From contig NZ_RPFJ01000006.1 in the NCBI RefSeq assembly GCF_003813905.1, positions 402,228 to 466,227 on the forward strand: DNA of 64,000 bases, given 5' to 3'. Below the pieces are notes generated by a model. It worked only from the letters and a program-made list of their open reading frames with translations, was not told the DNA's origin and searched no databases. This stretch comes from Aureibaculum marinum. Its GTDB lineage: Bacteria; Bacteroidota; Bacteroidia; Flavobacteriales; Flavobacteriaceae. Each line of letters starts with the position of its first letter. The stretch's first letter is position 1. Position numbers and translations under genes: made by a program. Shown piece after piece: positions 18,628-28,346 of the stretch.

Positions 18628-18762
18628 TTTATCAATATTTTTAGATAGTTAATGGGTTTGTTTTTAATATAAAAATCAGTTTAAAATCTACAAAATACAA
18701 CCACAGAAATTAATGTACAATTATTCTTTAGCTTACATATTTTATTAATAAATCATTTCTAT

Positions 18763-21612
18763 TTACTTATTCAAATACATTTTTCGTCTAGAGTACAATT
18801 CGTAAAACTGGTCATCTTTTAAGCTGTCAATAAATAAAATACTCTCTCCTGTAGATTTCATTTCAGGCCCAAGTTTTTTATCTACATTAGGAAATTTATT
18901 AAATGAGAATACGGGTTGTTTAATAGCAAAACCTTTTAGTTGAGGTTTAAAAGTAAAGTCTTTTACTTTTTTATCACCCAACATAACTTTAGTAGCGAAA
19001 TTAACATAAGGTTCACCATAGGCTTTTGCTATAAAAGGAACGGTTCTAGACGCTCTTGGATTAGCTTCTATAATGTATACAGTGTCATCTTTTATTGCAA
19101 ATTGAATGTTTATAAGACCTACAGTTTTCAAAGCTTTTGCAATTTTAGCTGTATGATCTTTTATTTGTTGCATAACAAACTCTCCAATATTAAAAGCTGG
19201 TAAGGTAGCATTAGAATCTCCAGAGTGGACTCCACAAGGTTCTATATGTTCCATAATTCCAATAGTGTATACATCTTCTCCATCACAAATAGAATCTGAT
19301 TCAGCTTCAATGGCACCATCTAAATAATGATCTAAAAGCAATACATTATTCGGAATTTTTTGTAATAAATCAACCACATGGGTTTCTAATTCTTCTTTAT
19401 TGATAACAATTTTCATTCCTTGACCACCTAATACATAAGAAGGTCTTACTAAAATTGGAAAATCTAATTCGTCTGCCACTGCTAATGCTTCATCGGCTGT
19501 AGTGGCTGTTCCAAATTTTGGAAATGAGATATTTAATTCTTCTAATAAATTTGAAAAACGACCTCTATCTTCAGCTAAATCTAGTGCTTCGAAAGACGTT
19601 CCAATAATTTTAATTCCATATTTATCTAACTTTTCAGCTAGTTTTAATGCTGTTTGACCTCCGAGTTGTACAATCACACCTTCAGGTTTTTCGTATTGGA
19701 TAATATCGTAAATATGTTCCCAAAAAACAGGTTCAAAATAAAGTTTGTCAGCAGTGTCAAAATCTGTTGAAACAGTTTCTGGATTACAGTTGATCATAAT
19801 AGTTTCATAACCAGCTTCTTTAGCAGCCAAAACACCATGTACGCAACAATAGTCGAATTCTATTCCTTGTCCGATTCGATTAGGCCCAGAGCCTAGTACT
19901 ATAATTTTCTTTTTATTGCTAACAATAGATTCATTTTCAGCAGAAGCTACACCATCTATTATTCTATTATTTTCAAAAGTAGAGTAGTAGTAAGGTGTTT
20001 GAGCTTTAAATTCAGCGGCACAAGTGTCAACTAATTTATAAACTCTATTTATGTTAAGCTCTTCACGTTTTTTATATACTTCACTTTCATAACAGTCAAG
20101 CATATGAGCTATTTGTCTATCACCATAGCCTTTTTGTTTTGCTTCAAGTAATAAATCTTTAGGCAAACTTTCTAAACTATAAGAAGATATTTCTTTTTCT
20201 AGAAAATGCAATTCTTCATATTGTTTTAAGAACCACATATCAATTTTTGTAAGTTCATGAATTCTGCTTAGGGGCATTCCTATCTGGATAGCATCATAAA
20301 TGACAAAAACACGATCCCAACTAGGGTTTTTTAATTTTTCAATAATTTTATCATAATCTTTTTCTCCTTTACCATCAGCACCAATTCCATTTCGCTTAAT
20401 TTCAAGTGATTGAGTAGCTTTATGTAAAGCTTCTTGAAAAGATCTTCCAATACCCATTACTTCTCCAACAGACTTCATTTGCAAGCCTAAAGTACGATCA
20501 GAACCTTCGAATTTATCGAAATTCCATCTTGGTATTTTTACAATTACATAATCTAATGTTGGTTCAAATAATGCAGATGTGTTTTTGGTTATCTGATTTT
20601 CTAATTCATCTAAATGATAACCTATAGCCAATTTAGTAGCAATTTTTGCAATAGGATATCCAGTAGCTTTTGAAGCTAAAGCAGATGAACGAGAAACACG
20701 AGGATTAATTTCGATGGCGATAATATCTTCGTTTTCATCAGGACTTACAGCAAACTGTACATTACAGCCACCGGCAAAATCACCTATAGAACGCATCATA
20801 TGAATGGCCATATCACGCATTTTTTGGAATGTTTTATCTGATAAAGTCATTGCAGGAGCAACAGTTATTGAATCTCCCGTATGAATTCCCATAGGATCCA
20901 TATTTTCTATTGTACAGATAATAACTACATTATCATTTTGGTCTCTTAGTAGCTCAAGCTCGTATTCTTTCCAGCCTAATAATGCTTTGTCAATAATAAC
21001 TTCATGAATTGGAGAAGCTTCTAAACCACGGCTTAATAACTCGTCAAAGTCATTTTTATCATAAACTATTGAAGCTCCGTATCCACCAAGTGTAAAAGAG
21101 GGACGTATCACGAGAGGAAAACCATATTCTTGAGCAATCTCTTTTCCTTTTAAAAATGATGTTGCTGTGGTTGAAGGAGCTTGACCTACACCAATATCAA
21201 GCATCAACTTCCTAAATTGTTCTCGATCTTCTGTAATATTTATAGCATTAATATCAACACCAATTAAAGTAACATTATAATCATCCCAAATGCCTTTGTC
21301 TTGTGCTTCTATACATAAGTTAAGTGCCGTTTGTCCACCCATTGTCGGTAAAACAGCATCTATATTAGGATGTTGTTCTAAAATTTCTATTATGGATTTT
21401 GTAGTTAATGGTTTTAGATAAACATTATCCGCCAATGATGGGTCTGTCATAATTGTTGCGGGGTTAGAATTTATTAAAGTAACTTCAATTCCTTCTTCTT
21501 TTAGTGAACGAATGGATTGGCTACCTGAATAATCAAACTCACAAGCTTGACCAATAATGATTGGACCTGAACCTATAATTAAAACGGATTTTATGGCTGG
21601 ATTTTTTGGCAT
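18763..21612 (-). CDS. carB: Carbamoyl phosphate synthase large subunit, lacking the regulatory domain
   Basis: CarB makes carbamoyl phosphate from bicarbonate, ATP and ammonia passed from CarA, for pyrimidine and arginine synthesis. Both ATP-grasp halves are complete: GSGPIIIGQACEFDYSG and later VLGSGPNRIGQGIEFDYCC, each followed by its RPS(F/Y)xLGG loop and an EINPR or EANPR metal site. The protein stops at 949 residues, right after the second ATP-grasp (FYELYSRRKMYLNK). The E. coli enzyme has about 1073 residues, with a C-terminal MGS-like domain that binds UMP, IMP and ornithine; that domain is missing. The frame ends at a normal stop, so this is a natural short form. carA is not in the window. 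Confidence 0.94.
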   Translation of the reverse strand: MPKNPAIKSVLIIGSGPIIIGQACEFDYSGSQSIRSLKEEGIEVTLINSNPATIMTDPSLADNVYLKPLTTKSIIEILEQHPNIDAVLPTMGGQTALNLCIEAQDKGIWDDYNVTLIGVDINAINITEDREQFRKLMLDIGVGQAPSTTATSFLKGKEIAQEYGFPLVIRPSFTLGGYGASIVYDKNDFDELLSRGLEASPIHEVIIDKALLGWKEYELELLRDQNDNVVIICTIENMDPMGIHTGDSITVAPAMTLSDKTFQKMRDMAIHMMRSIGDFAGGCNVQFAVSPDENEDIIAIEINPRVSRSSALASKATGYPIAKIATKLAIGYHLDELENQITKNTSALFEPTLDYVIVKIPRWNFDKFEGSDRTLGLQMKSVGEVMGIGRSFQEALHKATQSLEIKRNGIGADGKGEKDYDKIIEKLKNPSWDRVFVIYDAIQIGMPLSRIHELTKIDMWFLKQYEELHFLEKEISSYSLESLPKDLLLEAKQKGYGDRQIAHMLDCYESEVYKKREELNINRVYKLVDTCAAEFKAQTPYYYSTFENNRIIDGVASAENESIVSNKKKIIVLGSGPNRIGQGIEFDYCCVHGVLAAKEAGYETIMINCNPETVSTDFDTADKLYFEPVFWEHIYDIIQYEKPEGVIVQLGGQTALKLAEKLDKYGIKIIGTSFEALDLAEDRGRFSNLLEELNISFPKFGTATTADEALAVADELDFPILVRPSYVLGGQGMKIVINKEELETHVVDLLQKIPNNVLLLDHYLDGAIEAESDSICDGEDVYTIGIMEHIEPCGVHSGDSNATLPAFNIGEFVMQQIKDHTAKIAKALKTVGLINIQFAIKDDTVYIIEANPRASRTVPFIAKAYGEPYVNFATKVMLGDKKVKDFTFKPQLKGFAIKQPVFSFNKFPNVDKKLGPEMKSTGESILFIDSLKDDQFYELYSRRKMYLNK

Positions 21613-21701
21613 TTTATATTATTTATTTTTTTAGGGGTACAAATATTTGAAAAAACTATTTTTTATGTACCAATTAATTTGAAAACTTATTAAGAAGATA
21701 T

Positions 21702-21736
21702 AAAAAAAGGTGTTACTTAAAAAAAAGTAACACCTT
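21702..21736 (-). terminator. Intrinsic terminator after rpmH
   Basis: A perfect 12-bp stem (AAGGTGTTACTT at 21707-21718 with AAGTAACACCTT at 21725-21736), followed on the reverse strand by seven Ts, lies between rpmH and carB. carB is therefore likely to have its own promoter in the 90 bp that remain. Confidence 0.75.
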
Positions 21737-21757
21737 GTATTATGAGATCTAATATCA

Positions 21758-21919
21758 TTATTTTTTCGGACTAGGGTCAGAAGATACTGAAAGTCTTTTT
21801 CTGCCTTTAGCTCTTCTTCGGGCTAAAACCTTTCTTCCATTAACACTAGACATTCTTTCTCTGAAGCCGTGTTTATTTTTTCTCTTTCTCTTTGACGGTT
21901 GAAATGTTCTTTTACTCAT
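21758..21919 (-). CDS. rpmH: 50S ribosomal protein L34
   Basis: This is a 53-residue ribosomal protein L34, translated from the reverse strand. It opens [19 protein letters not shown], continues with [20 protein letters not shown] and ends [14 protein letters not shown]. The L34 pattern (T-QPS-R-R-HGFR-RM-T-GR-VL-RRRAKGR) is fully present. It has its own promoter and terminator, so it is a monocistronic gene between carB and the divergent reductase gene. The usual neighbours dnaA and rnpA are absent here. Confidence 0.97.
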   Translation of the reverse strand: MSKRTFQPSKRKRKNKHGFRERMSSVNGRKVLARRRAKGRKRLSVSSDPSPKK

Positions 21920-21988
21920 TTTCTAAATCTTTAAAAATCTTCTTATCAATTAAATGAGCTTCTGTTAAGCCCTTGCTAAAATCGGTGG

Positions 21989-22018
21989 CAAATATACAAA
22001 TCCTTTTGTTTTCTGCAA
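21989..22018 (-). promoter_or_regulatory. Bacteroidetes-type promoter of rpmH
   Basis: On the reverse strand TTG (22016-22018) and TATATTTG (21989-21996) are separated by 19 bp, an excellent match to the Bacteroidetes promoter consensus. The start of transcription would lie near 21982, giving a leader of about 60 nt. Confidence 0.65.
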
Positions 22019-22291
22019 CAGTTTTTTAAATAAAAATTTGGTTAATTTAAAGTTTGTAATTGTTATTACTTAATCATGTAATTTTTAATAGCTTACCAAA
22101 GCTGCTAAAGAAACAATTAACTATATTAAATTTATTTTAAATACCATTATTGTTACTATTGATGTAATAAATCTTTAATCTAAAAGAGTATTCAATTTTC
22201 TTATGTTATTGTAAGACTCCTCTAAATGTTTTTACAATTTACTTTCTATTTCTAGAAATATTCAATAAATTTATAAAAATTATAAATATAA
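22019..22291. other. AT-rich divergent intergenic region
   Basis: Very AT-rich sequence between the rpmH promoter and the reductase gene. It must carry the reductase promoter, but I see no clear -7 element, ORF or RNA gene in it. Confidence 0.4.
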
Positions 22292-23179
22292 ATGGATACA
22301 TATCAAGAACCAATGCTCAAAAAAGGGAGCTTAAAAGATAAAGTAATTGTAGTTACTGGAGGAGGAAGTGGATTAGGGAAGTCGATGACAACTTATTTTT
22401 TAGAATTAGGAGCTAATGTTGTAATTACTTCAAGAAATTTAGAAAAATTAATAGCTGTCAAAGATGAATTAGAAGAAAAAACAGGAGGCAAAGTTTTGCC
22501 TGTTCAATGTGATGTTAGAAATTATGATGAGGTAGAAGCAATGCTAAATGCATCAATAGCTGAATATGGAAAAGTTGATGGACTTTTAAATAACGCGGCT
22601 GGTAATTTTATAAGTCCTACAGAAAGATTATCATCAAATGCATTTGATACCATTATTGATATTGTTTTAAAAGGAACAAAAAATTGTACACTTGCCTTTG
22701 GTAAGCATTGGATAGCAAATAAGCAAGAAAAAGCTACCGTATTAAATATAGTTACTACTTATGCCTGGACAGGCTCTGCTTATGTGGTGCCTTCGGCAAC
22801 TGCTAAAGCAGGCGTATTAGCAATGACACGTTCTTTAGCTGTGGAATGGGCAAAATATAATATTAGATTTAATGCAATTGCTCCAGGACCTTTTCCTACA
22901 AAAGGAGCGTGGGATAGGCTATTGCCAGGAGATTTAAAAGATAAGTTTGATATGAAAAAGAAAGTTCCTTTACGAAGAGTTGGAGAACATCAAGAGTTGG
23001 CAAACTTAGCAGCATATTTAATATCAGATTTTTCCGCTTATATAAATGGAGAAGTAATAACTATAGATGGTGGAGAGTGGTTACAAGGAGCTGGACAATT
23101 TAACATGTTAGAACAAATACCGCAAGAAATGTGGGATATGTTAGAAACTATGATTCGATCTAAAAAAAATAAAAGTTAA
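22292..23179 (+). CDS. SDR oxidoreductase, DECR1-type 2,4-dienoyl-CoA reductase
   Basis: This is a 295-residue short-chain dehydrogenase. The Rossmann motif TGGGSGLG is at 22-29 and NNAAGN begins at residue 100. The usual YxxxK is replaced by the 2,4-dienoyl-CoA reductase arrangement. Tyr157 in TTYAWTGS, Ser168 and Lys172 in VVPSATAKAG have the same spacing as Tyr199, Ser210 and Lys214 of human mitochondrial DECR1. Stretches such as NFISPTERLS and QPGP/APGP-TKGAWDRL are also close to DECR1. The predicted reaction is NADPH-dependent reduction of 2,4-dienoyl-CoA during oxidation of unsaturated fatty acids. A terminator follows at 23250, so it is transcribed alone. The subfamily call is from remembered human sequence. 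Confidence 0.85.
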   Translation: MDTYQEPMLKKGSLKDKVIVVTGGGSGLGKSMTTYFLELGANVVITSRNLEKLIAVKDELEEKTGGKVLPVQCDVRNYDEVEAMLNASIAEYGKVDGLLNNAAGNFISPTERLSSNAFDTIIDIVLKGTKNCTLAFGKHWIANKQEKATVLNIVTTYAWTGSAYVVPSATAKAGVLAMTRSLAVEWAKYNIRFNAIAPGPFPTKGAWDRLLPGDLKDKFDMKKKVPLRRVGEHQELANLAAYLISDFSAYINGEVITIDGGEWLQGAGQFNMLEQIPQEMWDMLETMIRSKKNKS

Positions 23180-23551
23180 ACGAGTACTTATTTTACATCC
23201 TGAAAATCATGAATAAATAGAATAATAATCTATAAAATTTTGTTAAAAGAACTTCTCACTGATTTTAAACTGTTGGGGAGTTTTTTATGTTATTTTTTTA
23301 GTAGTAAAAATATTATAAAAGTCAATTTTGTTGACGGCAAAGTTGTTATTTTTATAAATATGAATAAGGTTGATACAAAAAATTAATTCCTTTTATGTAT
23401 ACTTTGTTTAATATAATATTTATATTGTTCTATTCTTCTGATAGTTATTTTAAGAATTATTTATAACTTTTTGTTGATGCTTTGTTTACAACTTCATTTC
23501 TATAACTAATAAATAGTTGTATTTTTATGGCCTAAAAATTTAACGAGTTTA
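23180..23551. other. Intergenic region between the reductase and parA
   Basis: These 372 bases contain the reductase terminator (23250-23287) and presumably the parA promoter. I looked for a 16-bp parS palindrome of the TGTTTCACGTGAAACA type and saw none here. No ORF or RNA gene is evident. Confidence 0.45.
23250..23287 (+). terminator. Intrinsic terminator after the reductase gene
   Basis: AACTTCTC at 23250-23257 pairs with GGGGAGTT at 23275-23282, with two G-U pairs, and runs into a stretch of six Ts. It lies 70 bp after the stop codon. Confidence 0.6.
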
Positions 23552-24322
23552 ATGGGGAAAATTATAGCCGTTGCAAATCAAAAAGGAGGTGTAGGTAAAA
23601 CAACCACATCGGTTAATTTAGCTGCAGCTCTAGGCGTTCTAGAAAAGAAAGTTTTGTTGATAGATGCTGATCCACAGGCTAATGCTACATCAGGATTAGG
23701 TATTGATGTTGAAGCTGTGACATCAGGCACATATCAATTGTTAGAGCATTCTGTAAATATCAAAGAAACTATTGTTTCAACCAACTCGCCTAATGTGGAT
23801 GTTGTACCTTCACATATAGATTTAGTTGCTATTGAGCTAGAATTGGTTGATCAAGATGAACGTGAATACATGCTCAAAAAAGCGATTGAAGAAGTTAAAA
23901 ATGAGTATGACTTTATCCTTATAGATTGTGCTCCTTCTTTGGGATTAATTACTTTAAATGCATTAACCTCTTCAGATTCTGTAATTATACCTATTCAATG
24001 TGAATATTATGCTCTTGAAGGATTAGGAAAGTTGTTAAACACAATTAAAAGTGTTCAAAAGGTACATAATCCTGAGTTAGATATTGAAGGGTTATTGCTA
24101 ACAATGTATGATTCTCGTTTACGATTGTCTAACCAAGTTGTTGCAGAAGTGAAAAAGCACTTCCAAAATATGGTGTTTAAAACAATTATTCAGCGAAATA
24201 TACGATTAGGAGAAGCTCCAAGTTATGGTGAGAGTATTATTGCTTATGACGCAACTAGTAAAGGAGCCGTAAATTATATTAACTTAGCACACGAAATATT
24301 AAAAAAGAACAAGAATGGCTAA
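23552..24322 (+). CDS. parA: Chromosome partitioning ATPase ParA/Soj
   Basis: This 256-residue ATPase uses nucleotide-dependent DNA binding to move ParB-parS complexes during chromosome segregation. The deviant Walker A KGGVGKTT (11-18) with the signature Lys, the DADPQANAT motif and the FILIDCAPSLGLIT Walker B are all present. The short length without an N-terminal HTH marks a chromosomal (Soj-type) ParA. Its stop overlaps the parB start by 8 bp, and the two head a rightward block of seven genes through DUF6122. Confidence 0.96.
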   Translation: MGKIIAVANQKGGVGKTTTSVNLAAALGVLEKKVLLIDADPQANATSGLGIDVEAVTSGTYQLLEHSVNIKETIVSTNSPNVDVVPSHIDLVAIELELVDQDEREYMLKKAIEEVKNEYDFILIDCAPSLGLITLNALTSSDSVIIPIQCEYYALEGLGKLLNTIKSVQKVHNPELDIEGLLLTMYDSRLRLSNQVVAEVKKHFQNMVFKTIIQRNIRLGEAPSYGESIIAYDATSKGAVNYINLAHEILKKNKNG

Positions 24323-25214
24323 AGCTACAAAAAAGCAAGCATTGGGTAGAGGATTATCAGCATTGTTAAAAGATCCTGTTGATGATATTCGTTCTGTAAA
24401 AGATAAAAATGCTGATAAATTAGTAGGAAATATTGTTGAAATTGATTTGGTTTCTATTGAAGTAAATCCATTTCAGCCAAGAACTTATTTTAATGAAGAT
24501 GATTTAAAAGAATTAGCTAGTTCTATTAAAGAGCTTGGTGTTATTCAGCCTATTACTGTTCGTAAATTAGATGGTCAAAAATTTCAGTTGGTTTCTGGAG
24601 AACGTCGTTTTAGAGCTTCTAAACTTATAGGTTTAAAAACTATCCCGGCATATATTAGATTAGCTAATGATCAAGAGATGCTTGAAATGGCATTGGTTGA
24701 AAATATTCAACGTAGAGATCTTGATCCTATAGAGGTAGCTTTATCATATCAAAGATTAATTGAAGAAATTAATTTAACTCAAGAAGAATTGAGTAATCGA
24801 GTAGGTAAAGATAGGTCTACTGTTACTAATTATTTAAGACTTCTAAAGTTAGACCCCATTATTCAAACCGGTATGAGAGATGGATTTTTATCTATGGGGC
24901 ATGGAAGAGCACTTATAAGTGTTGATAATTTTGCTAAACAATTGGAAATTTACGAAAAAATAATAAAAGATAATCTTTCAGTAAGGCAAACAGAACAATT
25001 AGTAAAAAATGTACGTCAAGGGAAATCAAATGAAAAGGTGCCCGCTACAAATACAAATACTATTCCTGATTATATTAAACAAAGCACTAAAGAAATTAGT
25101 GATTTTGTAGGAAATAAGGTGAAAATTAAACTTTCGGGTGAAAATAAAGGTAAGATTGAAATTCCTTTTAGTTCTAAAGAAGATTTTAATCGTATTAAAA
25201 AATTATTGCAGTAA
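24315..25214 (+). CDS. parB: Chromosome partitioning protein ParB/Spo0J
   Basis: This 299-residue CTP-dependent DNA clamp loads at parS and spreads along DNA. The N-terminal ParB/Srx domain has NPFQPRTYF, the CTP-binding GERRFRASKLIGL and the LVENIQRRDLDPIE box. The central HTH region (LSNRVGKDRSTVTNYLRLL) reads parS. A short C-terminal dimerisation domain begins near residue 255. It overlaps parA by 8 bp and runs into the DUF5683 gene with no gap, so translation of the three is probably coupled. Confidence 0.96.
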   Translation: MAKATKKQALGRGLSALLKDPVDDIRSVKDKNADKLVGNIVEIDLVSIEVNPFQPRTYFNEDDLKELASSIKELGVIQPITVRKLDGQKFQLVSGERRFRASKLIGLKTIPAYIRLANDQEMLEMALVENIQRRDLDPIEVALSYQRLIEEINLTQEELSNRVGKDRSTVTNYLRLLKLDPIIQTGMRDGFLSMGHGRALISVDNFAKQLEIYEKIIKDNLSVRQTEQLVKNVRQGKSNEKVPATNTNTIPDYIKQSTKEISDFVGNKVKIKLSGENKGKIEIPFSSKEDFNRIKKLLQ

Positions 25215-25793
25215 ATGATTAAATGGTGGGTATTTATCTTATTTTTAATGGGGTCTTTTGCATCAGTTTTTGCTCAAGAAATACCTGCTGATTTAAAAGT
25301 TAGTAAAGTAGATACTACGTTTGTTGAAGATGAGATAAATATTTTGGCTCCTTCTAAAGCAGCATTTTATTCTGCTGTTTTTCCTGGTTTAGGTCAAATT
25401 TATAATAAAAAGTATTGGAAAACCCCAATTGTTTGGGGAGCAATAGGTACTGGTGTGTATTTTTATGTTGATAACAATAATAAATACAATAGGTATAGAG
25501 ATGCTTTTAAGTTAGAACTTACAGGAAGACCTCATGAGTTTGATGGTACTGGAGAAAACCCTCAATTGACACAAGCAAGTTTAGAACGAGCTCAAACTTT
25601 TTATAAAAAAAATAGAGATTTGTCTTTATTTATCACCATTGGTATTTATATATTAAATATAATCGAAGCTAATGTAGATGCTCACTTGCCAGATAAAGCA
25701 TTAAATACTAACATCTCATTTAATCCTACAATCTTTAATATGCCTGTTACAAGTCAAGCGGCATTTGGTGCCACAGTGAGTTTTAATTTTTAG
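25215..25793 (+). CDS. DUF5683 domain-containing membrane protein
   Basis: This is a 192-residue Bacteroidota protein with a signal peptide (MIKWWVFILFLMGSFASVFAQ). Its conserved core reads APSKAAFYSAVFPGLGQIYN, followed by KKYWKTPIVWGAIGTGVYFY. The FPGLGQIYN block and two or three hydrophobic segments suggest a small membrane protein. Function is unknown. It starts immediately after the parB stop and precedes dapB; as I recall this order is conserved in flavobacteria. The tight coupling to parAB may reflect linked expression only. Confidence 0.82.
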   Translation: MIKWWVFILFLMGSFASVFAQEIPADLKVSKVDTTFVEDEINILAPSKAAFYSAVFPGLGQIYNKKYWKTPIVWGAIGTGVYFYVDNNNKYNRYRDAFKLELTGRPHEFDGTGENPQLTQASLERAQTFYKKNRDLSLFITIGIYILNIIEANVDAHLPDKALNTNISFNPTIFNMPVTSQAAFGATVSFNF

Positions 25794-25850
25794 CTATTGA
25801 TAGGTTTAAAAAGAATAGAAAAATAGAAGATTGTTAACTAATTATTACAA

Positions 25851-26555
25851 ATGAAAATAGCATTATTCGGATACGGTAAAATGGGCAAAACCATTGAAAG
25901 AATAGCATTAGAAAGAGGACATACCATTGTAGCTAAAATAGATGTAGATTCTAAAGATTATGAGCTGTCAGAAGTAGACGTGGCTATTGATTTTAGTGTT
26001 CCTTCTGTTGCCTTTAGCAACATTAATTTATGCTTTAGTAAAAACATTCCAATTGTTTCAGGAACAACAGGTTGGCTAAAAGATTTTGGTAAGGCAGTAA
26101 AGAATTGTGAAAAGCATAATGGAGCTTTTATTTATGCTTCTAATTACAGTTTAGGGGTTAACTTATTTTTTGAATTAAATACCCAGTTGGCTAAGTTGAT
26201 GAAAGATTTTAATGATTACACTATTAGTTTAGAAGAAACTCATCATACTCAAAAATTAGATGCTCCAAGCGGAACGGCAATCACATTAGCTGAAGGCATA
26301 ATTGAACAAACGACAAAAGAAAAATGGAGTTTAGGTGTAACAGAAGATGAACACACCATACCAATAGTATCAAAACGGATAGAAAATGTGCCAGGAACAC
26401 ACGTTGTTTCATATACATCTTCTATTGATGAAATTGAAATAAGTCATACCGCTAAAAACAGAGACGGATTTGCATTAGGAGCGGTTATAGCAGCTGAATG
26501 GCTTAAAGACAAAAAAGGAGTTTTTACAATGAAAGATGTTTTGGGTTTGAAATAA
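25851..26555 (+). CDS. dapB: 4-hydroxy-tetrahydrodipicolinate reductase
   Basis: DapB reduces 4-hydroxy-tetrahydrodipicolinate with NAD(P)H on the way to meso-diaminopimelate and lysine. The 234-residue protein has the N-terminal FGYGKMGKTIE dinucleotide motif, GTTGWL, the SNYSLGVNLFF segment and the catalytic ETHHTQKLDAPSGTA block with the general-acid His and the KLDAPSG Lys. It is slightly shorter than the E. coli enzyme (273), as is usual in Bacteroidota. It lies in the par block between DUF5683 and lepB. Confidence 0.96.
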   Translation: MKIALFGYGKMGKTIERIALERGHTIVAKIDVDSKDYELSEVDVAIDFSVPSVAFSNINLCFSKNIPIVSGTTGWLKDFGKAVKNCEKHNGAFIYASNYSLGVNLFFELNTQLAKLMKDFNDYTISLEETHHTQKLDAPSGTAITLAEGIIEQTTKEKWSLGVTEDEHTIPIVSKRIENVPGTHVVSYTSSIDEIEISHTAKNRDGFALGAVIAAEWLKDKKGVFTMKDVLGLK

Positions 26556-26642
26556 ATTGTAATTTCTGACTGATTTAATTTTAGTAAATTAGATTATTAA
26601 TAGTTTTGGTTAATTTAAATAAGAATAAATAATAGAATTAAG

Positions 26643-28205
26643 ATGACATTTACAGAATGGTTTATATTTTTCTTGATTATTCAAGTAATACATTTTTTAG
26701 GAACTTGGAAATTATATGTAAAAGCAGGACGACAAGCATGGGAAGCAGCAGTTCCTGTTTATAATGCAATTGTCTTGATGAAAATTATTAACCGTCCATG
26801 GTGGTGGGTAATTTTACTATTTATTCCTGTGGTTAACATGTTAATGTTTCCAGTTGTATGGGTGGAAACCATTAGAAGTTTTGGTAAAAATTCTAGAATA
26901 GATACTATTTTGGTGATTATTACTTTGGGATTCTATATATTTTATGTCAACTACGTTGCAGATGTTGACTATATAGAAAATAGAAGTTTGAGACCTAGAT
27001 CTTCTGCAGGAGAGTGGATAAGTTCTATCATTTTTGCTATCATTGCGGCAACCTTGGTGCATACATATGTAATGCAACCTTACACCATTCCTTCTTCTTC
27101 ATTAGAAAAAACGTTATTAGTTGGTGATTTTCTTTTTGTAAGTAAGTTTCATTATGGAGCTAGAGTGCCTATGACCCCTATAGCTCTGCCTATGGTTCAT
27201 GATACCATTCCTTTTACCAATAATAAATCTTATTTATTTGATGATCGTATTGAGAAGAAAGAAACTTCTTGGAAAAATAAGTTGCAATTACCATACATGA
27301 GGTTGCCTGGTTTTCAGAAAATAAAAAGGAATGATATTGTGGTATTTAATCAACCAGCAGATACATTGCTGGATATGAATGATTTTTATCCTGATAGAAA
27401 TTATTATAAACCTATAGATAAAAAAACAAATTTAGTAAAAAGGTGTGTCGCTATTCCTGGAGATACATTAGAAATAAGAGATGGTTATATCTATATAAAC
27501 GGAGAACGTACAACATATAATGATAGGGCTAAAATACAGTATAACTTCTTTGTAAATACGGGCGGACAAGCAATTAGTCAGGCAGCTTTAAGTGGCAGAT
27601 ATAATGTTAGAGAAGGAGGGAGGCTTCAAGATGGTAATTATCATTTAACCTTAACAGATGAAGAAGCTGCATTAATTGCTAAAAATCCTGTTGTAAAAAG
27701 TGTTACAAAATCTATACAGCCTAAAGGTAGAGATGGAGGTGTTTTTCCTCATGTACCATCTCTAGGTTGGAATATCGATAATTTTGGTCCAATTTATATA
27801 CCTAAAAAAGGTGAATCAGTTAAATTAACTAAAGAAAGTATTCCTTTTTATAAAAGAATAATAAGAGAGTATGAAGGTAATAATTTAATTATTAATGGAG
27901 ATGAAGTTCTAATCAATGGAAAAGATGCAGATAACTACACTTTTAAGCAAGATTATTATTGGATGATGGGTGATAATCGTCAAAACTCTTTAGATGCACG
28001 TGCGTGGGGATATGTACCTTTTGATCATGTTGTAGGAAAGCCTGTGCTAATTTGGATGAGCTGGGAAGGCTCTAGTCCTCGATGGGAACGTTTCTTTACC
28101 ACAGTTGGAGGTAATGGAAAACCAGTTTCCTATTTTAAATGGTTTGTTGGCTTGGTAGTACTTTTCTTTGTTTTTGATTATTTTAGAAAAAAAAGGAAAA
28201 AATAA
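26643..28205 (+). CDS. lepB: Signal peptidase I, long form
   Basis: This inner-membrane serine protease removes Sec and Tat signal peptides. At 520 residues it is much longer than E. coli LepB (324). Three hydrophobic segments occupy residues 1-100. The catalytic Ser is in box B, MQPYTIPSSSLEKTLLVGDF. The general-base Lys is in NLVKRCVAIPGDTLEI. Between that and the last box (MMGDNRQNSLDARAWGYVP) sits an insertion of about 130 residues. A further hydrophobic segment and a basic tail end the protein. The long form with two separated catalytic parts is known in Bacteroidota. It follows dapB by 87 bp. Confidence 0.95.
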   Translation: MTFTEWFIFFLIIQVIHFLGTWKLYVKAGRQAWEAAVPVYNAIVLMKIINRPWWWVILLFIPVVNMLMFPVVWVETIRSFGKNSRIDTILVIITLGFYIFYVNYVADVDYIENRSLRPRSSAGEWISSIIFAIIAATLVHTYVMQPYTIPSSSLEKTLLVGDFLFVSKFHYGARVPMTPIALPMVHDTIPFTNNKSYLFDDRIEKKETSWKNKLQLPYMRLPGFQKIKRNDIVVFNQPADTLLDMNDFYPDRNYYKPIDKKTNLVKRCVAIPGDTLEIRDGYIYINGERTTYNDRAKIQYNFFVNTGGQAISQAALSGRYNVREGGRLQDGNYHLTLTDEEAALIAKNPVVKSVTKSIQPKGRDGGVFPHVPSLGWNIDNFGPIYIPKKGESVKLTKESIPFYKRIIREYEGNNLIINGDEVLINGKDADNYTFKQDYYWMMGDNRQNSLDARAWGYVPFDHVVGKPVLIWMSWEGSSPRWERFFTTVGGNGKPVSYFKWFVGLVVLFFVFDYFRKKRKK

Positions 28206-28346
28206 TATCATAGTTATTTAGTTTTAAAATTGGTTGAGATCTATTTGATTGAGTTAGTTATTTATGGGTACTTATTTATAACATTTAGTAAGATTATTGT
28301 CATAAAACAATAACGGTAATTAGAATAATAACACTGAATAAAACCT

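Noticed and set aside
23180..23551. parS site beside parA
   Set aside because: I looked for a 16-bp palindrome of the known type and found none in this region.
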